The notes below the pieces were generated by a model. It was given only the letters and a program-made list of their open reading frames with translations. It did no database searches and was not told the DNA's origin. A stretch of 64,000 nucleotides of DNA from Dicyema japonicum (Eukaryota; Dicyemida; Rhombozoa; Dicyemidae): contig RDEW01000005.1 in assembly GCA_011109175.1 (NCBI GenBank), positions 966,903 through 1,030,902 of the forward strand, written 5' to 3'. Of the stretch, positions 55,969 through 64,000 are shown piece by piece. A program made the position numbers and the translations under genes. The number at the start of each line of letters is the position of its first letter. Position 1 is the first letter of the stretch.

Positions 55969-57330
55969 ATGGAGAGACGTGTGAAGGATAGGCCCGTACA
56001 GTTTCAACTTGAAGAAAACGGAGAATGGTACTGTATCGGATCAGATGTAAAGACAACTAATTTAAAAATAGGTTGGGCACTACTTAAAGTTGGCTAGAGG
56101 AGCCTTATATAAAAAATTTCCTCTTCTCTGGCGAAGGTTCCTGACTCCTCAAGAGAAGCAAGCCGTGTATTTACGACGTTTTAATTATTTTAATTTAAAG
56201 AACTCATAACCACCATGGCCTGTTCGAATATAACTTTGGTGAAGGCTTCAGAGATTGAGGCTATTTTTAATGGGAATGAAGATTCGCTTCGATGTGCTCA
56301 AACTGAACAACCAGCAGAAGATGTGGTTCAGAAGTAAACACGCAAATTTATTTAAGTAATCCATTGACCAAAACTCGGAGAACAACTATAAACAGTTTAA
56401 ATAGTGGAACCTATGGAAATGCTGGAATAACTTTATCAACAAATCAGCACTTGGCTCCAATACCCACGTGTACGAGCATAAACCCGAACAGAGTTGTCGG
56501 GAGAAATAAAATGCGCACTTTCCCTCTTTGGTTTGTCATTTCAATTGAAAAAAGTATTGACGACATGGACACTGAGGCTTACTACGCGAATTTCTCAGAA
56601 AACGACGATCTCGTGCCTATTCGGATCGATTTGGAGCTCGAAGGTCAGAAGCTTAGGGACGTCTTTCTTTGGAACAAAAATGGTTTGATATTGGGAGATT
56701 GATTTTAAGAGAGATTGGTCACCCCTGAAATATTTTCTGAGCTTCTTTGCGATGAATTAGGGCTTAATCCTTCTGTTTTTATTCCAGCTGTCGTTCGTTG
56801 TATAAATCAACAAATTCTCGAACATCAGTCATTTGAATTCACCGAGTCAGCCCCAGAACAGAGAGTAATGATAAAAGTTTAATGGCCAGGATAGTTTTAG
56901 ATTAATATTCAATTGAATAACATTTCCCTTATTGACCAGTTCGAGTGGGATCTCTCTTGCAAAGATAACGACCCTGAACTGTTCGCTCGTACTCTCTGTG
57001 CCGATTTGGGTTAGGTCGTTTTTTTATTTCGGGGATTGGCGGTGATTTTCCTTCTTTGGTTGCCTATTCAATTCGTGGACAGTTGGCTCACCACAGAAAA
57101 TTTGCATTATAGTTATTATTTTTTGATTATTTTAGCGGTGACTCTACTCTTCCTCCAGTTGAGAATACCCCGTTTAGGGCTCCTGGAGAATCTGAGAAAT
57201 GGGGACCGTCGTTGGAAATGTTGAGTGAATCTGAAATTGAGAAAAAAATAAGAGATTTGGACCGATCAACCAGGTTATTGTAAAACCAATATTTTATAGA
57301 CGTATAAGGAGAGTTGCTTCTGGGTGGTAG
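55969..57330 (+). CDS. SMARCB1: SMARCB1/SNF5/INI1, core subunit of SWI/SNF (BAF) remodeller
   Basis: Eight introns, 56047-56071 (25 nt), 56178-56200 (23), 56334-56356 (23), 56683-56709 (27), 56877-56900 (24), 57010-57032 (23), 57112-57135 (24) and 57274-57299 (26), leave 388 residues; human SMARCB1 has 385. N-terminal winged-helix region: [17 protein letters not shown] and [20 protein letters not shown]. Repeat 1: [17 protein letters not shown] and [19 protein letters not shown]. Repeat 2: [18 protein letters not shown] and [21 protein letters not shown]-terminal basic helix: [20 protein letters not shown], the part known to contact the nucleosome acidic patch. It acts in the nucleus. The sixth intron must end in GG rather than AG to keep the GIGGDF sequence. 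TTTAG lies three bases before the ATG. Confidence 0.95.
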
Positions 57331-57479
57331 TTAGTCTTGTTTGTATTAATTTTAAACAGTTTTGTTTTAAAAATGCGTTTTTGTTAATATAATTCAAACT
57401 ACTGATCACTGTCAACATAATGGATGCAAGACTACTCAGCCCGCTGCCTTTGGCTCTCCACTAACAAAGGGAGAGTAAT

Positions 57480-57865
57480 ACCTACTCTAGAAGATAGATC
57501 ACGTTCCTCAAATCTTTATCAGTAAATGGGGATACCTCCAAAAATATATAAGACTGGGTGTCTACGAATGCGATCCGAAGATTTGGACTGAACAAGTATC
57601 TTGGTCGCCATCCACCGGGCATCGATGTCAGTGAATCTTCTTTTATTCGGGATATTCGAGTAAACCTGGCGTGCCTTTGCTTCGGTCACGACATGGGTCT
57701 CAACGCCTACCCATACAAGACCGGCAGGCAAAGTCGTTACTCTGCCCTTTAGATCACCTTTTCTCGTGCCCTGATCTACCTATTGTGTCTCACCCGTATG
57801 GCAATAACTTTTTGTCACAATATCACAGTCTCGTTAGTGGGTCTCCAAATTCAAAAAATTGATCT
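57480..57865 (+). mobile_element. LINE family A C-terminal fragment
   Basis: SSFIRDIRVNLACLCFGHD followed by LNAYPYKTGRQ matches the post-RT region VRVNLARL...CGH of the copy at 47890-47950. A degraded Cys/His end (CPLDHLFSCPDLP) follows. Confidence 0.6.
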
Positions 57866-57869
57866 TAAA

Positions 57870-58450
57870 GCAAAGCAATTGACTTGTTTGACTTTCTCTT
57901 GAATTGGGATGTAACCGATTTCTCAGGGCTAATTGTCAGTCGGTTCTCGTTTGGCTGAAAAAGTAAAGGGTTCAGGTGATGTTGTATTCTCTCCGTAGCA
58001 GCCTAGACGACTTGATCCTGTCGTGCTAAAACGATGTCGTCTTCATAAGCCAAAAGAAGATCGTTTTCCCTTCTTGGTATCGGAATGTCGGCCAAGAATA
58101 AGTTGAAAGTAGTGGATCTACTTATAAACTCTGGGGTACCCCATTAAGAAATAGCAGAGATTGATCGAATGTTCCTAAGGAAAATTCGTCCCCTCTTGCC
58201 GCTAAGAAAGTTAGCAAGGTTACTTCTTTTCCTCCAACAAACCCAAACTGAAGTTGGAAGTACTATCAAAAAGTAAGGCCAAGTTATTCCTCCCGCCTTG
58301 AAGTTATACTGAAAGTTATATTCAAAAATTGCATTGCGGTCTTAACACAGATCTATAATACATCGAACTCGTAATCCTGACCATCTGGAAGCTGGCGGGA
58401 TCAAAACTCCTTAGAATGCTCGATTAGCATGCTCAGTCCCAAAGACAAGA
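57870..58450 (-). mobile_element. LINE family A reverse transcriptase fragment
   Basis: The minus strand reads FNLFLADIPIPRRENDLLLA followed by YEDDIVLARQD (YADD with A to E change) and downstream NRLTISPEKSVT. It lies head to head with the previous fragment. Confidence 0.6.
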
Positions 58451-58454
58451 TTAA

Positions 58455-58775
58455 ACAGTGTGTCTTGACTGACTCAAGCATACCAAACAAAATCATGAAG
58501 TGCCGTTTTTTTTATTTTTCAATATCATTCATAAGTTCCTTGATTTTATTCAATTTCATTGATGTGTAGCTTTTAGTATCGAAAACTAATGGGATTAATA
58601 CACAAATATGTATTCTCCAATAAAAATCGTTGATGATTTTAAAGTTTCTGCAATAAATTGCATATCTACTCAATATAAGCAAGATGTTCTACTCTGTATC
58701 AGAATAATTACTTAAAATCTCCCAAGCTAAGATCCTTTGGAGCGCTGTCGGTTCCACGAACGTCTCGGAATTGCC
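58455..58775. other. Intergenic, nothing recognised
   Basis: No supported feature. Confidence 0.35.
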
Positions 58776-58779
58776 ATCG

Positions 58780-58900
58780 TGGTATTTATTTTAAAACACC
58801 AAGAGCACCAAGAAAGAAAAGTTAACTCACTAATTAGGTGATCCCAGCCTCCAACATCTCGTGAATTCTCCCCGAGTGTTCCGCCAGCTTCCACGGTAAT
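58780..58900 (-). mobile_element. LINE family A 3' end
   Basis: The reverse complement gives GGGATCACCTAATTAGTGAG and TTTTCTTTCTTGGTGCTCTT followed by AAATAAATA, the family tail. Confidence 0.55.
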
Positions 58901-59029
58901 GGTAACTGTTTCTTATTAGCTGGTGTCTGATTTTTGTCATAATGATTGACTTTATTAGTTTTGTTTATTTAAAAAAAATAATTTTTTGTTTAAAAAAACT
59001 TTTGAAGATAACTTCTCGAGCAATGACTG

Positions 59030-59570
59030 GGTCAGCTAATGAGGTCTTCAAGGTTTTCACCTTCTATATTCAACCTATTTGTACATTATACACTAAGACC
59101 TACTAACGAAAACTTAGTCCTGTTATCATATGCGGATGATGTTGTCGTCTTCGCTTAAAATAAGACATTTTGACTCCATGGTTAGTTCAAATACTGCTTA
59201 AAGTTCCCTCAATAACCTATGCAATCTTCCGTTCTTTTCTGGACAAGTTGCCCACAATCAAGGAAGCTGCTAACATTTTTGGTCCTGATTCCGAGTCTAT
59301 GACTCTTGAACCACAACAACGGAAAATCATGAGGGTGGGCAACATATTTAGCAGGCCTTTTACGACATCATTATCAAATAAATCAAGAAACAGCCGAGAT
59401 AGAGAAGACTTTAAAGCGTTATTGAGAACCCTTGCCTATCCCCGCTGGTTTCATATCTCCCTTGTCGGTCTGGGATCACTTAGTAAACTTGAGACACTCA
59501 TTTCTCTTTTTTACCATTTGATCTTGAGGCAACAAATGAAGAGCAATAATTAACGTTTATTAAGTTCTGT
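59030..59570 (+). mobile_element. LINE family A fragment
   Basis: LLSYADDVVVFA can be read at about 59115-59155 after a phase shift. The following 127-codon frame (59170-59553: SITYAIFRSFLDKLPTIKEA) has no motif I recognise and could be LINE spacer or unrelated. Confidence 0.45.
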
Positions 59571-59789
59571 TGTCTCCCACGATGAGAATCGAGATCAACT
59601 TGAGGAGCCACTGTGTTTCGCAGACATCGAGACATCGTGGCTTCGAGTGTGACCAGGCATCGTTTTGTGGAAAGACTCTCTACTTATCGCTACAATTGTC
59701 TCGACATCAATTACACAGAATTTGAATTGGTCCTTTATTTTATTTAATTGATATTATTCTGGATGTAAAATTTATGCATAATTTGTAAA

Positions 59790-61010
59790 ATCTTCGTACG
59801 TGTTATCGCGCCTAATGGAGAAACTCGTACTCTGGAAAATTAAACCCCATTTGCCCGACTGCCACTTTCAACATGGTTTCAAATGTAAGCGTTCAACTAC
59901 GACACATTTGACTTCACTGTCTCAATTTATATCAGAAGGGTTCAACGCACCGAAACGCCATCTACGGACAATAGTGATTTCCCTGGATATCCAGAAGGCG
60001 TTTGATTCTGTCTCGAGAACATTACTCACAAAGAAGGTTTTTGACACCACCATTCAAACGGATTTGAAAAGATGGATAGTCAATTTTTTTTCCGGAAAAA
60101 GAGGACGTGTCTGTATAGGCCATGCAAGATCGAGGTCCCATCTCCTACCAAATGGCGTCCCTCAAGGATCGCCCCTCTCTCCGGCGTTATTCAACTTATT
60201 CCTCAACGATTTACCCTGCCCTGGAAGACCAGATTCAATGCTTCTCACTTATGCTGACGACCTAATCATCGCTAGCAGGAACAAATACGTGAGTACAGCA
60301 AAATCAGAGCTTCAATCACATATTGACGACCTGGGAGCCTGGTTGAAGTTGAATCGTCTCTCCATATTCAGGCATAAATCAACGTATACAATCTTCACCA
60401 CGGACAGAAAAGAAAAACATACACTGGATTTGAATATTTATGAAGACTCCTTACCATTACAGATTCGTCCAACTATCCTGGGAGTGACATTTGACCCTTT
60501 GATGACATTTTCTCAACATGTGAAGAACGCTATGACAAAGGGTCTCAGGAAACTTAATATAATTAAACCGCTCTTGAAGTCCAGGCCGTCACAGGAATGC
60601 GCCCTCGTCGTGTTCAATAAACTCCTAAAACCGACGATTGAGTATGCTTGTGCCTCATGCGCCTATGGAGTTTAGATATCAAATTCACTCAAGATCAATT
60701 CCCTAATTGGCAAACTAGCACGTCTAACGAATCTATCCCCCGATTTTTCCCCCAACGTTTGACCATGCCGCAATCAAAAATAATGGCTCCGGCTTCATCG
60801 GTCTGTGTGGCCAAGAAACAAGTCGTTCTTCCATTCAAGGCTAGTGGCCTCTTTAAACTCTAATGAAAGATGATCGTCGTCTATTCAGGAAAGCCGTGGG
60901 TACTCTGGAGGAACACAGGAAAAACCTCTCGATCCTGTTGAGGTGTACCGGGATCACTTAATTAGTTGGTTTACTCCTTCTTTCATGGTGTTCCCTTTTC
61001 GGGTTATTAA
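59790..61010 (+). mobile_element. LINE family A, longest intact RT frame of the family
   Basis: A 291-residue uninterrupted reverse transcriptase (59800-60675): EKLVLWKIKPHLPDCHFQHG, ISLDIQKAFDSVSRTLLTKK, LPNGVPQGSPLSPALFNLFL, LLTYADDLIIASRNKYV, HKSTYTIFTTDRKEK and ILGVTFDPLMTFSQH. The C-terminus continues after a frameshift to GTLEEHRKNLSILL...GIT, with the tail GGGATCACTTAATTAGTTGG, CATGGTGTTCCC and AATAAATAATAA. The 5' half is absent (5' truncation). One of the younger copies. Confidence 0.85.
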
Positions 61011-61014
61011 ATAA

Positions 61015-61665
61015 ATAATAAATTATGTGAAACTTGGTGTTAATCTTTCCAAGAGGACTCTTGAGAGTATGTTAGTGGATCAATAAATGGAGTGAATTTT
61101 CGAGAGAGTGATGTTGGTAAAGTTATCCACTACCTACAATGAAAGTATTATGAACTAGAAGAGGAAGATCTGGACTCGCCCATTGAACCACAACGTTGAG
61201 TAAACAGCAGCTGGACAATGATGAAGATGAGTGCGTAGTGAAGGAGCCGTGTAGTAGCTCCAAGTGAGGGAGGTTGGAGGATAAGAGGATATAATTACTT
61301 AATTAGACATCTTGATTATTTCTGTCGTAATTGACTTATATGAATCTTCATTCTATTCGTTCTCCAATGATGGGAATATAAAAATATTAAGGCGCCATTC
61401 AAAATTTAGAAAATCTTTGATTAAAGATCAATCCTATTAATTGAAGGATAATGGATAAGACATTTTAAAATATAAGGACCCACAGACACGGGGGTGCGCA
61501 CTAATTTAGGAAACTAAAAAATAATCGGCCTCAATTTTAATTAATTATTTATTTAATCAAAAAAAGTCTTACAAACAAAACTTCAAATTAAAATACTTAC
61601 AAATAAAAATTAAATTTATCTCACTTTTCTAATCAAATAAAATTATTTATTCTTGATAATTGGCG
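61015..61665. other. Intergenic, 5' flank of RRM2
   Basis: No supported gene; AT-rich directly before the RRM2 start. Confidence 0.4.
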
Positions 61666-61672
61666 GTTAATC

Positions 61673-62791
61673 ATGACACTTCCTAGTGAGCAAGAGGAAT
61701 TTTCTGATGATCAGGAACCACTATTAGTCTCCAACCCGCGGAGATTTGTTTTGTTTCCAATAGAATATCCGGATATTTTCACGATGTATAAACAGGCTCT
61801 TGCTTCTATCTGGACCGTGGAAGAAGTTGATCTATCCAAGGATATAAAACACTGGAATATACTCAACTCTGATGAAAAGAGATTTATTTCTCACGTTTTA
61901 GCATTCTTTGCTGCCTCAGATGGAATTGTTAACGAGAATCTAGTAGAATTTACATAAAATTAATCAAAGGTTCAGAGATTTTCCGTGGAAGTACAAGTTT
62001 CTGAAGCACGGAGTTTTTATGGCTTACAAATCGCTGTAGAAAATATTCATTCCGAGATGTACTCGCTTCTTATTGACACGTATATCTCTGACTTCCAGGA
62101 AAAGTTGTCACTGTTATGACATTAATAGGGACAAGATGTTTTCCGCCATTGAAACGATGCCTTTTGTTAAAAAGAAAGCGGATTGGGCTATAAGGTGGAT
62201 CGAAAGCACTGAGAGTCATTTCTCTGAGCGTCTTGTTGCCTTTGCTGCTGTCGAGGGGATATTTTTTTCTGGTTCATTCGCTTCAATTTTTTGGCTTAAA
62301 AAACGGGGAGTTATGCCTGGATTGACCTACAGTAATGAACTTATTAGTCGAGATGAGGTATTCCAGTTCTAATTGCCTCTTAGGGACTGCACACTGATTT
62401 TGCATGCCTTCTTTATCACCATCTTAAGAAAAAACTCCCACGTGATCGAATCCTTCAAATTATAACGGAAGCCGTTGTTTTGGAGAAAGAATTCCTCACA
62501 GAAGCTCTTCCAGTAGCATTAATCGGAATGAACGTCAACCTGATGTCTCAGTATATCGAGTTTGTTGCTGATCGACTCATTATCGAGTTGGGGTATGATA
62601 AGGTTGTTTTATTAGTTTGATATGATTAGCACTACTACGCCCAAAACCCATTCGATTTCATGGAAAATATCTCACTTTCTGGAAAAACTAACTTTTTTGA
62701 GAAAAGAGTCGGGGAATATCAGAGAATGGGGGTAATGGGGAAAGCTGTCGAGTCTGATTCCCATATATTTACCACCGATGTCGACTTTTAG
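61673..62791 (+). CDS. RRM2: Ribonucleoside-diphosphate reductase small subunit (R2)
   Basis: Four introns, 61943-61969 (27 nt), 62104-62128 (25), 62358-62383 (26) and 62603-62629 (27), leave 337 residues. R2 holds the diiron-tyrosyl radical used by class Ia ribonucleotide reductase to make deoxyribonucleotides in the cytosol. Metal ligands and radical site are all visible: Asp in FAASDGIVN, Glu and His in [13 protein letters not shown] with the radical Tyr, Glu in [17 protein letters not shown], and Glu/His in ISRDEGLHTDF, whose codons flank intron 3. The start ATG fits the family (short acidic N-terminus then [16 protein letters not shown]). The C-terminus, HIFTTDVDF, matches the R1-binding tail. 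No KEN-box N-terminal extension is seen, so it is either p53R2-like in length or a short R2. One conserved Glu in NLVERF reads Gln (NLVQRF). Intact. Confidence 0.97.
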
Positions 62792-62794
62792 TTA

Positions 62795-63540
62795 GTTATA
62801 TGGTTTCCTGATTTCCTATATGCTTTTTGGTTATTTTTTCTCGTTTATTTATTATCATTAACTATTCACTATAATATATCTTGGGCCTCGAGTAGTTCGC
62901 ACAAGTTCTAACAGGTCTCAGTCCTGAGACTGATTTAATTTATTAACCACGGAACCACAAAAGATAAGAGTATCTCAAAATGATCCCATACCAAGCGTTT
63001 TTTTGTGGTTGGTTCCATAATCCTGGGCTAATCTCCACAAAGGGGAAGGTTTCTTTTTGTATCCTGGGCAGGCTTTCAGATATAATTTGTCTACCACCCC
63101 CAAGGGATGTTCAGTAGACTAGACTGTTTTGAGGAAGCCTAAGCGGAGTTCCGTGAGCTTCCAAGACTTAGTTATCTGATGTTCTATTAAACACGCATTA
63201 GAAGACTAGGGTGACTTATTTTGACTTTTTATTCTCTAAACAGAACTGTAAATGAATTTCCCTTACAATTTGTAAAAAATGCACTTAAAAAGACAAATCC
63301 CTTCTCTCGCATATCCCCCTTCCACCTCACGATAAGCGATCCAATACAGTTTAACACTACTTCCATTGACTCTCGACGTTCATAAATGAACTGTCCACCG
63401 AGACTTTGTATTTTTTGAGAATCTCTGTTGTGAAATAAGCTCCTCTATGTCTAGAATCAGTAAGAAAATGTTGAAAAAGCCTAATAACTTATTATTTCAT
63501 TAAAAACACAAATTTATTCTTTTATTTAAAACTGCCATCC
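62795..63540. other. Intergenic, nothing recognised
   Basis: No supported feature on either strand. Confidence 0.4.
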
Positions 63541-63544
63541 ATCC

Positions 63545-64000
63545 AAAGTGGACCCCGCCGACATTATTGACGTTGAGTTGCCTCTCACGATTGCAACAGA
63601 GATCAACTGGAGTAGCTACCGGGTCTCACGTGGGTCGTGGCTTTTTAGTGTAGCTAAGCGTCCAAGTTTCTTTTGGAAGCGAAGCGATTTTCCACTTATT
63701 CCTCCAGTTGTCTTGACCACTATCGGATGAAACGCGAATCGGTCGCGTAGCGCTTCGTATTTCTTCTCCTTTGCCCTTATCGTTTTTTCCGCGGAATACA
63801 GTGTGTCTACCGCGCTCCCGACAATGTTGACGGGCAAAGCGTGTCGATGCAAGTAGCGTCCCAGACGAAAGGTTTCCTCTTTTCGAATGGGAAAATTGTG
63901 ATATCGTCGGGACGTTTTACGTCTCCTCTGTCCAGCCAACAGGTTCTAGTATGGCTGGGTATCCCGCAGACTCCAGGGTTCGCTTGACAATTCCGTTGAT
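63545..64000 (-). mobile_element. LINE family C C-terminus, runs off the window
   Basis: Minus strand from 64000: GIVKRTLESAGYPAILEPVG, then (with a frame change) GSAVDTLYSAEKTIRAKEKK, YEALRDRFAFHPIVVKTTGG and LRFQKKLGRLATL, ending LISVAIVRGNSTSIMSAGS. It parallels the 49195-49690 copy block by block. Confidence 0.75.

Noticed and set aside
1-64000. CRISPR array, prophage or other bacterial defence system
   Set aside because: No evenly spaced direct repeats and no bacterial gene organisation; the window is eukaryotic.

Overview
The window is nuclear DNA of a small animal, and the best fit is a dicyemid mesozoan (Dicyema-like). Seven conserved animal genes were stitched by hand (peroxiredoxin, GTPBP3/MnmE, RRM2, SMARCB1/SNF5, IQGAP, YIPF1/2, an FG-type nucleoporin); most of their introns are only 20-29 nt, GT...AG, with AT-rich interiors. 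Introns of this size are established for dicyemids. The organism assignment itself is inference from that trait plus the animal gene content and the AT-rich, retroelement-filled background.

Host genes, left to right: YIPF1/2-like Golgi protein (9371-10248, -), typical 2-Cys peroxiredoxin (15414-16097, +), nucleoporin-like gene with FG and TPTW-type repeats and a RanBP1-like C-terminus (about 22233-24917, +), mitochondrial tRNA-modification GTPase GTPBP3/MSS1 (26580-28145, +), IQGAP (32573-37465, +), a 43-residue CDC26-like APC/C subunit (37596-37727, +), SMARCB1/SNF5 (55969-57330, +) and ribonucleotide reductase small subunit (61673-62791, +). Weaker short-intron gene candidates lie near 50.8-51.2 kb, 52.4-53.0 kb (-) and 53.4-53.96 kb. 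The genes are unrelated in function and scattered singly; I see no functional cluster.

Most of the remaining DNA is retroelement debris. Family A is an APE-type LINE with an N-terminal NPGP (2A-like) motif, FADD/YADD-type reverse transcriptase and a conserved 3' tail; about 15 pieces, the best at 2250-5216 (-), 29075-31135 (-) and 59790-61010 (+). Family B is a second APE-type, jockey-like LINE, best at 5220-7990 (-). Family C has a WYLDDG reverse transcriptase and a C-terminal zinc-knuckle plus restriction-like (RPD...D) endonuclease, with copies at 415-1600, 11645-12535, 18300-20035, 49195-49690 and 63545-64000. Family D is a third APE-type LINE (20080-22110 -, 43500-44250 +).

Two tRNA-headed SINE families and a third SINE-like repeat are present. 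One (SINE2) appears to share its 3' tail with LINE family A, which suggests a LINE/SINE partnership. The third repeat carries a captured antisense fragment of the local peroxiredoxin gene, intron included. DNA-transposon remnants (pogo/Tigger-like at 53.97-54.6 kb, hAT-like ends near 16.4-17.4 kb) are minor. No CRISPR array, rRNA or intact tRNA gene was seen. All homology statements rest on reading and family knowledge; no search was run.
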